64,000 nt of DNA, from the NCBI RefSeq assembly GCF_043290135.1, contig NW_027464601.1, positions 6,246,001-6,310,000 on the forward strand, in the 5' to 3' direction. The position numbers and the translations under genes are program-made. This DNA comes from Rhipicephalus microplus. Lineage: Eukaryota > Arthropoda > Arachnida > Ixodida > Ixodidae. Positions 1 through 11,011 of the stretch are shown here, in pieces (positions within the stretch are counted from its first letter, which is position 1; each line of letters begins with the position of its first letter). The notes under the pieces are model-generated. The model was given only the letters and a program-made list of their open reading frames with translations, did no database searches and was not told where the DNA came from.

Positions 1-1590
1 GTATTTCTAAAATATTTACTGCCATAAAAAATGTCACCGCTCAAGAATATTGCTACATAGACCAATCTAATGAGTAGCCATTTTGGCATATTCACTACCA
101 AAATTCAGATTGTGTGCTGGTATGTGACGCTTGTGTTGGCAGCCTCTTGTGATGTGCCCCTGCTCTACCTGCCTCATTTCTACTTATAATAATAAAATGC
201 CTAGCGTTCTGGAGTTCTGAATTTTAAAAGCCCATTGTTATTCGCTGCCTTTCGGGTCGAAATTGATTACAAAAACAAAATACCGAAGCCCCTGCTTCGA
301 AAAACTTGTTGGGTATCTAGTTATTGGGTATCTTGCTTAAGTTGACATCTGTGCATATAGTGAATACTCACTCCTTATCCGGCTGCAGGAGTTTAAGCTC
401 GATGGTCATGTTGGATCCGGGAGGTTGGGCCGAATAGTCTTTATTGAGGTGGTCTGGCTGCAAAAACAGAGGTGAATAAAATATGCATTTATGTAGACAT
501 GTGCCAAATTCAATGTCGGAGCTTGTAAAAACTGTCTGAGCGGTGAGAAAAGAAGCGTGTAAAACTGAAGCTATACGTTCACGCCCAAACGTAAAAATAT
601 GGAAGAGCAGACACCTGCGCTCATTGATTTACCATATTGTTTGAAATTATTGCCTAATTTATTCCACCACATGCTTTTTTTGTGAAACAATCAGTTCACA
701 GTCGCTTACTTATGAGTAGGATGAGCAACTCCGTTTAGAGGAAAATTCTAAAAAGTATTGTGATCACTGTCCTAGGTCCCAAACTTATTACGCTTTTTGT
801 TAAACTCTGTGGTATTTTAGGTTATATTCACCAGTATCTACGCTCAAAATAACGTTCTCTCGTTTTCTCTGTCTTTCATTATATACGCAAGGCACAAGCG
901 CAATAACGAGGAGAACGATGAAGAATGATAGGGTAGATCAGTTTGCTCAAAACACACGCGTTCTTTTGTGTTCATCATACTATACGTAATATTATAAAAG
1001 AGAATTTTAAAAACAACTAGTTTAACTAGTTGATAGAAGTGTTGTAGAAGAGAATTTATCAGTAAACAAATTAATCCAAGTTTATATATATGGACCTATA
1101 AGTTCTCAAAATTTGGTCCCTCTGCACTAGGGCAGCGTTTGCAGTAACACTGCCAGTCAATCAGGTTTCCTTGGAAAGTATAGGGATGATTTAAAGTTTG
1201 CTGGCACATTAAGCTGTACAAACCTTTAGGACGACAGCCCACTCGGTTTTCTTTTTCTTTCTCGTATGAAAACAGTGTTCTTTAGAACTCGAAGCGTGGT
1301 CACACACTACGGAAGCTCATTTCCCCGGAAGCACACCGAGGAAATGCATAAACGAAGACTTTTCTGCTGATATTGTTAGATAAATAGATGAGACATCAGA
1401 GTTACCGTAGAAAGTTTGACCTAGCTGTAGTGAAGAGGAACGCCCACTGCTGCAGCCCCCGCGACACGCTGGTGCCAGGTCCGAGGCACCAGCTAAAGCT
1501 GCTTGGTTGGTTGCTGCTTGGACGCTGCCCGTATACCCCTCGAGCTCCTGCTGCTACTGTACCGACGCCGCTACGCTTTCGCCCAGTGTT
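1..1590. other. No recognisable gene (AT-rich)
   Basis: The stretch is AT-rich with frequent stops in all frames. Only short reading frames occur (92 residues or fewer, near 1388-1666), and none shows a known motif. I see no SINE, LTR or tandem array. Confidence 0.6.
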
Positions 1591-1599
1591 TACAATATG

Positions 1600-3012
1600 G
1601 ACCAATTTTTCAATTGCTAATCCTCATATGCAGGCAACCGACGCATATGTTCTTGGCATACACTGATATTTTAACAGCCTTAGAGACTAACAGGCCTAGA
1701 GGCTCTCTGGGAGCCTTGTTTGTTGACATAAGTGCATAAGCGCTCCCGGCAAGTCTGTCCTTGCTTCTTTACGCAGACGGCTTGCTTACGCATACGGCAC
1801 CACCACAATTAGTGCTCATGACTCCATTCCTGCCCTAACCTCCCAGATAAACAGCGATTTTCAGAGCGTCACTAATTGCTGCTTTAACAACAAGCTTGTT
1901 AATAATTCCTATAAGACAAAATTTGTTATTTACTGTTCTAGGTCAAAAAAGCGAGATAACGCACTACCGGTGTACGTTATTAACCATGAAATATTTTCTT
2001 CTGAAAAATGCATATTTCTCGGTGTAGAACTTGATTGTTTTTTTTTAACTTCAACCATCATATTGAGGTATAAAAAGAAAACCGCTTATGGTACTCGTGT
2101 TTTGCTCAGGACCCGCCAATTTTTTGCACTTCCTACACTATCTGCTCTCTATTTTGCATTCCTTCATGGTCAATATAACTAATGTATTGAACATTGGGGA
2201 TTCACGTATAAAACATATGTAAGCCCATTAGCGCATACTCAAAAACAAGCTCTCCACATAATAACGCACAATGATTATCATGCCCATTCACCTCCACTAT
2301 TTTCTTCACTAAATATTCTTCCTAGTGCAAATAAGATCGTCTTTAACTTAGCTGTTCTGCCTGCTGCCTGGTACATAATCCGAATCTTTCATGTATTGTA
2401 GGCAATAAAATTACCACTTCCTCAAGTAATACACGTTTATACTTTCAAAACAATACCCTATTGCCCAGGAAGCGCACTAATATAGACTAAAAACAGTGAG
2501 CTTCTCCGCCATCAAGGTGTGGAACACTCTGCCTTTAAAGACTGAAATTTCTTCCTCATTAAATGCCTTTAAACATTCAGTTTGCCTTCATCTGAATGCT
2601 TCGTTAAACCTCTGACCTATGTGTAGTTACGGTCGTTGCCTTTTTAGTCGAATATTTTCATGTTTTTTAGTCATTTCTATCAATTTTTCTTCTTAAATAT
2701 TTGTTAGTGTTTATTCCTAGCGATTGCTTCGTTTGCACTGTATTTGTTTCACTTTTTAATTCCCCTTTTTGTGTACTTCAATGTCAAATATTCTCGATGT
2801 TATTGCATACCATATTGCCTCTTTTATTATTTTGTACGCATATTCACGCTTCTTTTACGCAATGCTGCTCCTGTTTGAATTTCTTCTTTGTGTATTTTAT
2901 AACAAGAGGTCCCATTGCAGTGTTTACACTAAGGGACCTCTTTCTCTATACCTCACCCTATATATAACTCCCCACTCAATTACGCTCAATAAACTGAAAC
3001 TGAAACTCAAAC
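1600..3012 (+). mobile_element. Jockey/CR1-like LINE, 3' part (RT C-terminus and 3' UTR), decayed
   Basis: Short frames read together give the end of a non-LTR reverse transcriptase. There is a catalytic-box remnant Y-A-D-G (canonical YADD/FADD) at 1770-1781. A KTKFVIF-like stretch and an FLGVELD-like stretch (1970-2045) follow, then a C-terminal block with a Trp-Gly pair and a Gln-Lys-Gln-Ala-Leu run near 2200-2260, typical of this superfamily. Stops and frameshifts occur about every 100-200 bases, so it is a fossil. The 3' UTR has a 10-bp inverted repeat (2904-2913 with 2933-2942) and ends in AATAAA plus short CTGAAA-type repeats (2988-3012), the usual LINE 3' tail form. The 5' part of the element (ORF1, endonuclease) is missing. 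Family assignment is from motif memory. Confidence 0.7.
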
Positions 3013-3901
3013 TACCTTCAGTGCGTCGAATAAATCAGCCATGGGCAGAGTATACACCACCGGTGACATGAGTGTGCGCTTTAGCAGGTCCCTGGTGATT
3101 TTCTTTGTACAACTAAGCACTGTCTCCAACTCTACCTTGGAATGCAGAAACTGTAGTGCTCATTCTCACACTCTCAATGATTTGGACAGAACTTTGATGC
3201 CGGCGTATTCTGATTTTTCCTGTTTGAACTAGACGAGGACATTCAAAAGAGCAATTTAAGGCTGTGGGGTGGCTGTGAAATTAGTGTTTTGTCTTGTAAC
3301 ATCAATTTGTGACAGCAAAGTCTCAGTGCATTGTCGTGTGATGTAGCCTGCACGGTGCAGTAGTTGCATACCGCACAATGGTGAATGGTTCTTGGTATTT
3401 CAAGGGCTCCACTTGAAATCTAGTATCCACTGTCCGACGAGGTGACACAAACATTCTGCGAACCACTCTTTGGCATAAAAAAGAAAAGAGGTCAACTTGG
3501 ATTTCATGTCCAACTTTTTGGTTAAGGTGAGGCTTGTTTGTGTTGTTCGGAGCTTTGTGGAAGAGTCGTGCTCAAAACGCCAGGACTCGCCTTAGGCGCT
3601 CTCCTTAGCTATAAGAAATGCATCGTCAAGAACATTAGTTTTCGATGTCTTGACGGATCTCAAAAGGTCTCTTTTTGTTTATGTTTGAACGTCTGTCGAG
3701 AACATTTCGCACTATTAGTCGCAGTCTGATGTGTCCGTTTACACTTTCTAGCACATTGTGTTCAGGCAAGTTTTTTTTTAAATCATCTGCAGTTTTTGTG
3801 AGTGTAATGCAATCAAGATTCTGAAATTTCCCTTAGACTTCGTAATTCAATGCAGTGCAAGCGCCTCGTTTTCGTTACTCAATTTAAACTTGCTCTTTTT
3901 G
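3013..3901. other. No recognisable gene
   Basis: The longest open frames are about 63 residues (3041-3232 and 3538-3729) and neither has a motif I know. There is no tandem repeat or SINE head before 3902. Confidence 0.5.
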
Positions 3902-4042
3902 CCTGGCCGCGGTGGTCTAGTGCCTAACTTACTCGAAACCTGACCTTCAGGTCACGGGATCAAATTCCGGCTGTGGCACCTGCATTTCCAGTGAAAGCGG
4001 AAATGCTGTAAACCCGTGGGCTCAGATTTAGGTGCATGTTAA
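3902..4042 (+). mobile_element. Ruka-type SINE, 5' half (tRNA-derived head)
   Basis: A polymerase III box A-like segment (TGGTCTAGTGCC near 3913) and a box B-like segment (GGTCACGGGATCAAATTCC near 3951) mark the tRNA-derived head. The body continues to the GTGCATGTTAA block and stops there. The missing remainder resumes at 4748. Compared with the copy at 55419-55654, the break falls inside the conserved phrase that joins GTTAA to AGAACCCC. The element was therefore interrupted after it landed. The Ruka name is from memory of tick SINEs. Confidence 0.8.
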
Positions 4043-4119
4043 TTTGTGTGCATTATTCTGCAGAAAAAGAAACAAATGTACAACCTCCGAAGAGAACATC
4101 GCTTCCAGATACGTAATAA

Positions 4120-4746
4120 TTCACTGGGAAAAGCTATGTTTACTTAGGACAGATAGTCACCACGAAGCCGAACGACGAGATTGATGTAACTAGAAGAATA
4201 AGAATGGGGTGGAGCACATCTGGCAAGCCCTCTCAAATCATGACAGGTAGATTGCCACTATCCTTCAAGAAGAAGGTATTTAACATCTACATTTTGCCGG
4301 TACTTAGCCATGGAGCAGAAACCTGGAGACTTGCAAGTAGGGTTCAGCTTCAATTGCGGATGACGCAGCGAGCAATGGAAAGGAAGATGGTAGGTGTAAC
4401 CTTAAGAGAAAAGAAGAGAAGAGCATAGTAGTTGAGGGAACAACCGAGGTTAAGGATACCGTTGTTAAAACCAAGAAGAGGAAATGGACATAGGCCGGGC
4501 ATGTAGCATAGACAGGATAACCGCTGGTCATTAGGGCAACCAGCTGGATTCCTGGAGAAAGCAAGCGGGTTAGGGGGAGACAGAAGGTTAGGTGGGCAGA
4601 TAAGAATAGGAAGATAGCGGGTATATATTGGCAGCAGCAAGCACATGACCGAGTTCACTGGTGGAACATGGGAGAGGTCTTTGATCTGCAGAGGACGAAG
4701 TCAGCCTCATGATGATGATGACGATGATGGTGAAGATGATGATGAT
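4120..4746 (+). mobile_element. RTE-type LINE 3' end inserted in the SINE
   Basis: The open frame at 4204-4428 and shifted frames on either side encode the tail of an endonuclease-reverse transcriptase protein. Visible pieces are YLGQ, TRRIRMGW, GRLPL, a LPVLSHGAETW-type block, a QRAMERKM block, and later RKRKW-like and QKVRWAD-like blocks. This is the part after the RT catalytic centre, so the copy is strongly 5'-truncated. It ends in a (GAT)n-type tail at about 4712-4746, the usual end of this family. The same protein tail is present in minus orientation at 44209-44957. In-frame stops make it non-coding today. Confidence 0.75.
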
Positions 4747-4747
4747 A

Positions 4748-4830
4748 AAAGAACCCCAGGTGGTTGAAATTTCCGGAGCCCTGCACTACGGCGTCTCTCA
4801 TAATTTTATGGAGGTTTTGGGACGTTAAAG
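4748..4830 (+). mobile_element. Ruka-type SINE, 3' half
   Basis: It begins with the AAAGAACCCCAGG block that normally follows GTTAA in this SINE, and carries on through the block shared with all other Ruka copies here (GGAGCCCTGCACTACGGCG and GTCTCTCATAA). It completes the 5' half at 3902-4042, from which it is separated by the RTE tail. Confidence 0.8.
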
Positions 4831-4835
4831 CACAC

Positions 4836-5556
4836 TGTCACCTGTAAATATCGCAAAAAGTCGACGCGGACCACCGAGCACCGAGGGAAAAAAGAAGAGC
4901 GCGGTGGCATGGGCACGAGGTGCGCTGTCAGTGTTCGGTGCAGTGCGTGCGATTCTGAACTTGGACGAGTGAGACGTTCTGCCGGGCGAGACGCGTGCTT
5001 GTGCACAGAGGACCACGGAGCCGGGCGAGGTCCAGGCTACCCGGAGATCTAGGTGCCAAGGGAGTTGCTGGCTGAATTGAGGATCGCTGAGCGGCGACGA
5101 GCTGTAGCAAGCAGCGAAAACACTCAGACGTGGGCTGCGAGCTTATTAACTGTGCACTAGAGGGTTCCTGGTGGTGCCCTGGCCAAGGCGAGAAACGCCG
5201 GTGACTGAGCTGCCGCACCGAAGCTTGGCGAGCAGCATTTCAGCACGGCACAGACGGTGCGGTGCTGGCCAGAACCCGCACGTAGAACCGCTACGCCTGG
5301 GCGGTGAACAAGAGCTCGGAAACGAGGTCTGAGGTTGTGCTGGTCCTGGCGTCTCCTAGACGACGCCACCGCTGCTCGAGACTCGTGAGTCCACGGGACT
5401 ATTCTTTCTCATGAGCCGTGGTGGTCGCCCCGACGGCGTCCACATCGCCGACTATTCATATCCTTTCTTTTGTATATAAAAGTTTCCACACGTCTCCATG
5501 TCTGTTTCCTGTGCCGCTGCACAGTAGTGAAAGTGCTCGAATCGTCCTAAACTTCA
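4836..5556 (+). repeat. 5' LTR
   Basis: Its partner is at 10202-10928: both share the run TAAATATCGCAAAAA, the GTCGACGCGGACCACCGAGCA block and the GTGCTCGA-CGTCCTAAAC end. A TATA box is at 5473-5480. Reading frames inside the LTR (for example on the minus strand at 4928-5218) are chance frames repeated in both LTRs. Confidence 0.85.
5473..5480 (+). promoter_or_regulatory. LTR TATA box
   Basis: TATATAAA lies in the 3' third of the LTR, at the position expected for the U3/R boundary, and is kept in the other LTR at 10843-10850. Confidence 0.6.
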
Positions 5557-5564
5557 CAATTTTC

Positions 5565-5580
5565 TGGCATCCGTGACAGG
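5565..5580 (+). promoter_or_regulatory. Primer binding site (likely)
   Basis: TGGCATCCGTGACAGG starts eight bases after the LTR end. A TGG start is expected where a tRNA 3' CCA pairs. The priming tRNA was not identified. Confidence 0.5.
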
Positions 5581-5637
5581 ACCAAGCTATAGCTCCAACT
5601 TTCAGAGCCGCACTTCTATTTTGTTCAGTGGGCGGAA

Positions 5638-6660
5638 ATGAATTGGGAGAGGTATATTCCGATTGGCAACGAACTTGGCTTGTCGGGTAACGAACTGAAG
5701 GAGTGGATTGAGGAGCAGCAGAAAAAAGAGCTTGAAAGACGAGCTTAGGATAGAAACCCGTCGCGAATAGTGGATGATCAGGAGTTTGCTCGTCTGGCAG
5801 CGGAACAAAGTTTGCTGGAAGCTAAGTGTCGGCTTGCTGAGCGCATGGCTGGGACGGTCGGAACTGGTGGAGAGCGCGTAGAAGACAGCAGCGAAGCGTT
5901 CAGGAGCCTTCACAAGCTTATTTCTCCCTACAATAAGGGCCGTGACAAACTCGACGCGTATATTCAGCACTTCGAGCGGGTAGCCAGCAGGCAGGGATGG
6001 CCAGGCGACAGGTGGACGCTCTCATTAAGCTTATGCCTCTCAGGTGAAGCATTGAGTGTAGTAGCACGTATGACTGCGGAGGATGCCACAGACTACAAAA
6101 AGCTGAAGCAAACCTTGTTGCAAAGATTTCGGTACACCGAAGAGGGATAGCGCCAAAAGGTTCGCGAAGCTAAGCCGGAGAATTCCGGGACAGGGCGACA
6201 ATATGATGGTCGGCTGCACGGTTACTTCGATCATTGGCAGCAGATGGCGAAAACAGAAAAAAACGTATGACACCTTGAAAGATAGCATTGTGTCCGAACA
6301 GGTTTTGCTAAGAGGCGATGAGAAACTCGCCATCTTCTTGAAAGAGCGAGGATGTCGAACGCTCGATGAGCTAGCCGAAACGGCGTACCATTATCTGGAA
6401 GCGCAAGGCCCGACAAATATCGCAAAAGGGAAAGAGAAAAGACCAAGCGATAAAGGGGAATTGGTGAGCAAGAGCCGCAATAAAGAGGCCTAAAAAGCCC
6501 AAGTGCAATGCTTTTTATGTTGCAAGCAAGGTCATCGCGCTGCAGATTGTTGGACGCGGTCAAAGAGCCCGAAGCCCTCGTCTTACTGGTAGTGCAGGAA
6601 ACAGGGCCATCAAGCGGACGAGTGTCCAAATGTAAAGAGCCGCAATAAGGAGGCATCAAG
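5638..6660 (+). pseudogene. gag: Gag of the Gmr1-like element (SCAN-like capsid, zinc knuckles), broken
   Basis: The start chosen is the first ATG after the primer site (5638). The frame meets a stop after 36 codons (5746-5748), reopens in the same frame to 6150, then continues through a stop and a one-base shift in an A-run near 6255 into 6203-6493. The capsid region has a retroviral-type block (LDAYIQHFERVA, near 5953) and a block resembling the SCAN fold (SIVSEQVLL, then LAIFLKERG, near 6283-6350). A zinc knuckle C-x2-C-x4-H-x4-C is intact at 6509-6550. A second at about 6577-6615 has lost its first Cys (now Tyr) and contains a stop. The vertebrate SCAN domain is known to derive from Gmr1-like Gag, which fits the pol order downstream. 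Confidence 0.75.
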
Positions 6661-6709
6661 TGCTGTTGCCGACTATGACCATGCACCGTTTGCTCGAAAC
6701 AAGGAGAAC

Positions 6710-7276
6710 TTGGATTGTACCCCTTTATCAGAAGAGGAAAATGAACCATCGGGAAAAAGTGATATTTGTCTTGGTCTGCTAAGACAAGAGATGCCAACGG
6801 CAACCGGATATCTCGAGGAGCAACCTTTGACGGTGCTAAGAGACTCGGGATGCAATACCATGGTGGTCAAACGTTCGCTGGTACCGAAAAAGAATTTCAC
6901 CGGTATCACACGTACTGCACCACTTCTCGACGGTTCGTCGAGGCAGCTTCCCGCGGCAAAGGTATACATCGACTCTCCATTCTTCCGAGGACCGACACTC
7001 GAACTCTGCATGGAAAAGCCACTCTATGACGTCGTTCTTGGCAACATCGATGAGGTAACCATCCTTTCTGGTTCTACCTTGTCACATAACCTGTCGGATG
7101 TCACAAGACTGCATAAGGAGTCGGCACCAGCATGGGAGCCTGCTCCATATTCAAGCGTGTCACAGGACCTACCGACTTTGACTGCAGCGCCAACAAGAGA
7201 GACTAGGAACATGAAGTTACCTGTGGTGGCTTCTAACCATCTAAATGCGACCCTACAAGTTCTTGAAAAGTTGTAG
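6710..7276 (+). pseudogene. Aspartic protease region of the same element
   Basis: The 188-codon open stretch contains the catalytic triplet as LRDSGCNTMVV (near 6835-6870) and a downstream YDVVLGN block (near 7025), where retroviral-type proteases have a hydrophobic-Gly-Asn/Asp flap end. It is open in one frame but joined to Gag and integrase only through broken sequence. A plus-strand frame at 6766-7029 overlapping it is a shadow. Confidence 0.7.
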
Positions 7277-7359
7277 AGAGAAAATCTCACCTTCGACAGC
7301 TGTTTTTCGGCGATCAGGAAGACGATGGCGAAGCCATCAGCAAACATAGAGTATGTTTT

Positions 7360-8597
7360 GCTTAAGGGAATATTTCACCGACACTACAGATCGCTAACGC
7401 GGAAGGAAGTTGACCAACTGGTTGTTCCGCAAAGCCTCCGCTAGTTTGTCCTTAGGATGGCGCATAAGTGAGTTATGGCAGGTCACCAATGTATTAAACG
7501 AACAACTGATAGGATTCCAGAAGAATTCTATTGGCCGGGCGTGCAGGCTCAATTGACATGATTTGTGCGCTCTTGTGACATCTGTCAGCGCACAGTGCCA
7601 AAGCACTTGGTCGGACGTGTCCCCCTCGGAAAAATGCCGGTGATTGACGTGCCCTTCCAACGTGTGGCGTTTGACATAATTGGTTCACTATAACCGACAA
7701 GGGCCAAAGGAAACCGTTTCATTCTAACAATGGTCGACTGTGCAACGCGATATCTTGACGCAGTTCCATTACCAAGCATACAAACGGAGACAATAGCAGA
7801 AGCGTTGCTGGAAATGTTCTTGCGCGTTCGAATACCACGAGAAATTGTGAGCGACCGCGGAAGGTCATGCACATCACGCTTAACGTAGGAAGTGAGCAGA
7901 CTACTGTCTTTCCGACAGTTGCCAACTACCCCATTCCACCCTAGGGCAAATGGTCTTGTGGAGTGCTCTAATGGTACAATAAAGCAAATGTTACGGTACA
8001 TGGGCCACGAAAGTCCAAAGAATTGGGACAGCTACTTGGCACCATTATTATTTGCATACAGAGGTGCCTCAATCAAGTATCGGCTTTTTGCCGTTCGACC
8101 TCCTGTATGGTCGATGCAATAGAGGCCCAACGTCCATAATGAAGGAATTATGGACGCGAAAAACCTTGGATCCCCAAACGAAGACTACATACGACTACGT
8201 CAGGGAGCTTTGTGATCGTTTGTATGAGACGTGTCAAACTGCGCACGAAGAGCTGCAGAAAGCTGAGCTGACAAAAAAGGTATACTACAATCGCAAACCG
8301 AAGTCTCGCCAGCTCTGCGTTGGAGACAAGGTATTCCTACTACTACCTTCTGACACCAACAATCTGATTCTCACTTGGATAGGCCCCTTCACTGTACTAG
8401 GGAAGCGGAGCGAGATCGACTATGTCGTTGATCTAGGAGCCCGAACCAGTTTGTTCTACATCAACCTCCTTAAGAAGTACGAGGAGAGACCACCTTTGAC
8501 AGACATGGTGAACTGCGCGGCTGTCACAGTTCAAACAGAACAACCGGAAGAAGAACCGGAGCTACCGTTGCTCGCGCTTCACCAGAACAAGACCTAA
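7360..8597 (+). pseudogene. Integrase placed upstream of reverse transcriptase
   Basis: Frames at about 7360-7680, 7700-8000 and 8052-8597 form one integrase. The HHCC zinc module has an AHK..MAGH pair near 7460-7485 and CDIC near 7578. The DDE core has Asp in FDIIG (near 7672), Asp in SDRGR (near 7851) and Glu in LVECSNGTIKQML (near 7960). The C-terminal GPY/F-type module reads WIGPFTVLG near 8377. Stops lie at several points (for example after the first core strand, and near 7886). All three catalytic acids survive. Its position between protease and RT is the key oddity. Confidence 0.8.
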
Positions 8598-8599
8598 TA

Positions 8600-9380
8600 T
8601 GACGTCAAGGTCGCTGACAACTTGGACGTGAAACAGAAGGCAGAGATAAAGAAGACTCTATAAGACTGCCAAGAAATCTTCTCAGACGTTCCGGGAAACA
8701 CTAACTTGGTAGAGTGCAAGATCACGACATCTACTGTGCCGGTGAACGTACGTCAATAACCGATACCTTTTGCTGTTCAACAGGCGGTAGATGAAAAAGT
8801 ACAGCAGATGCTGGCGCAGGGAATCATCGAACTGTCAGACTCACCTTACCAGTCGCCAATCGTCGTAGTAAAAATAAAGACGGCAGCATGCGTTTATGCA
8901 TTGATTCTTGAGAGTTGAACACAGTCATTTTAACTGATAATGAACATATTCCACGAGTGGACATGATGTTCGCTAAGTTAGGAAAGGCTCGCTATTTCTT
9001 TAAGTTTGGTTTTACAAAGGGGTACTGGTAGGTTCCAATGCACATAGACTCGAAATGCATGACAGCCTTTCTGTCAATGTCGGGCCTTTACAAGTTCCGC
9101 TTCATGTCTTTCGGCATTAAAACAGCGCCAGCAGTGTTCACAATTCATAAGAGAAATTGTGGCTGGCATTTCGTACGTACACCATTACTTTGATGATGTG
9201 CTTATAGCCACAGACACATGGGAGACGCACCTTGCCACGCTCGAAAATTTTTCCCGACAAGTACGGCGTGGGCATCTCACAATCAGGCCATCGAAGAGTG
9301 AAGTTGGTTCAACGATGGTGAAGTTCTTGGACCACATCGTGGGACTTGGGGTCTTATGGCCGCAGCTTGAAACGCTTTAA
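8600..9380 (+). pseudogene. Reverse transcriptase of the Gmr1-like element, decayed
   Basis: After a link region with VFSDVPG-like text, the RT finger block IIELSDSPYQSPIVVV (near 8822-8870) appears, followed by a palm block in which the first catalytic Asp has been lost (FGFTKGYW where DLTKGYW is usual, near 9005). MSFGIKTAP (near 9105) and the YxDD box as YFDDVLIAT (near 9184) follow. There are several stops and frameshifts. A DHIVGLGVL block (near 9330) precedes the RNase H linker. Confidence 0.8.
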
Positions 9381-9972
9381 AAGATACAAGCTGCAAAAAG
9401 ACCTCATACAAAGAAAGAAGTCCGTTCCTTTCTCGGTCTCACGTGGTACTACCGAGACTTCGTACCCAACTTTTCCCACGTGTCTCATCCCTAACAGAGC
9501 TCACTAGGAAGCGTGCTCCGAAAAAGGTGATATGGGAACAGCTTCACCAGGAGGCATTTGACGAGCTTCAACGATTGCTGTCAACTGGTTCAATCTTGAG
9601 GGCTCCTGACTTGGAGAGGACATTTGTTCTGCGCACAGACACATCTTCTACCAGTGTGGGAGCTGTGCTCATGCAGAACTATGACGGTGTTCTCCTTCCC
9701 GTCGCCTGCGCAAGCCGGAAGCTCTTTCAACGGGAGGCACGGTACTCAACCGTAGAGCGAGAAGGTCTTGCGCTCGTGTGGGCTGTCCAAAAATTCCACA
9801 TTTATCTCTTCGGCAAGCAGTTTGTACTGCAGAGCGATCACTAGTCGCTGGCCAACAAAACTTGGCCAAGCACACAAATAGCCGAATTCTGCGTTGGAAA
9901 GTGACACCTATAGAATACGACTTCATTGTGGAATATATCAAAGGAATGACAACGTCGGAGCTCAGTACATGA
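9381..9972 (+). pseudogene. RNase H of the Gmr1-like element
   Basis: A connection region (EVRSFLGLTWYYRDFVPNFS, near 9418) leads to RNase H with LRTDTSSTSVGAVLMQ (catalytic Asp), ASRKLFQREARYSTVERE (Glu) and FVLQSDH (Asp, near 9822). A stop follows the last box, and the chain ends with an IVEYIKG block at about 9930. No integrase follows: only about 220 bases separate this end from the polypurine tract. Confidence 0.8.
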
Positions 9973-10185
9973 GCCGAGTGTAGACTTGAAGCGTTACGAA
10001 CATGTACGCTTTCATTTCTTTATGAACACTCTGTGAACTCCATATAAACTCCGTAAACTATGTGAACCAACCTGCGAATGTGTGTGAAAAAAACGGTTAA
10101 CATGCTGTTAACAGTTGAAAAACTGTTAACATTCTCTATCCTCATGCTTAGAAAATTTGCTGAAGAGAAACAATTTTCTAAATAT

Positions 10186-10196
10186 AGGGGGGGGAG
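10186..10196 (+). promoter_or_regulatory. Polypurine tract
   Basis: An A followed by eight G, then AG, lies a few bases upstream of the 3' LTR start at 10202, the expected place for plus-strand priming. Confidence 0.7.
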
Positions 10197-10201
10197 TGAA
10201 A

Positions 10202-10928
10202 TGTCATGGGTAAATATCGCAAAAACGTCGACGCGGACCACCGAGCACTGAGGGACAAAAAAGAACAGCACGGTGGCCGGGCACGAGGCGCGCTCGCAGT
10301 GTTCGGGGCAGTGCGTGCAATTCTGAGCTCGGACGAGCAAGACGTTCTGCCGGGCGAGACGTGTGCGTGTGCACAGAGGACCACGGAGCCGGGCGACGTC
10401 CAGGGTGGCCGAGAGTCCAGGTGCCGCGGGAGTAGCTGGCTGAATCGAGGATCACCAAGCGGTGCCGAGCCGTACCAAGTGACACTCTAGACTCAGACGT
10501 GAACCGCGTGCTCATGAGCTGTGCACCCGAGGGTACCTGGGTGTGCCTTGGCCAAGGCGAGGAACGCCGGTGACTGAGCTGCCGTGGCGCAGCTGTGGCG
10601 AGCAGCATATGAGCACGGCACAGACGGTGCTGCGCTGGCCAGAACTCGCACGTGGAACCACTTCGCCCGGGCGGTGATCAAGAGCTCGGAAGCGAGGTCC
10701 GAGGTTGTGCTGGTCCAGGCATCTCATAGGTGACGCCACCACTGCTCGAGAGTCGTGAGCCCACGAGACTTTTCTTCCTCATGAGCCGTAGTGGTCGCCC
10801 CAACGGCGTCCACATCACCGACTTTTCATATCCTTTCTTTTGTATATAAACATTTGCACGCGTCTCCCGGTCTGATTCCTGCACCGCTGCACAGTAGTGG
10901 CAGTGCTCGAACCGTCCTAAACATCTCA
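10202..10928 (+). repeat. 3' LTR
   Basis: It is the partner of 4836-5556, with TATA box TATATAAA at 10843-10850. Many substitutions and small indels relative to the 5' LTR indicate an old insertion. Minus-strand open frames here (for example 10204-10608) are fortuitous. Confidence 0.85.
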
Positions 10929-11011
10929 CACACATCTCAATGAACTTGCTCTCTTTCAAACTAGTGTTTTCTCAACGGTACACATGTTGCAAGGAGTGGC
11001 CAAATTGTTAT

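Larger units (their letters stand above)
4831..10933 (+). mobile_element. LTR retrotransposon with Gmr1-like domain order, inactive
   Basis: Two direct LTRs (4836-5556 and 10202-10928) bound an internal region encoding, in order, Gag with zinc knuckles, aspartic protease, integrase, reverse transcriptase and RNase H. A 5-bp target duplication CACAC flanks it (4831-4835 and 10929-10933). Each LTR begins TGTCA and ends TCA. Most Ty3/gypsy elements place integrase last. Integrase before RT in a gypsy-type pol is the hallmark of the Gmr1 group, first described from deuterostomes. Many stops and frameshifts, and clear divergence between the LTRs, show the copy is old and dead. Confidence 0.85.

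Noticed and set aside
4928..5369. Minus-strand frames of 70-96 residues, echoed at 10204-10608
   Set aside because: They lie wholly inside the two LTRs and recur because the LTRs are repeats.
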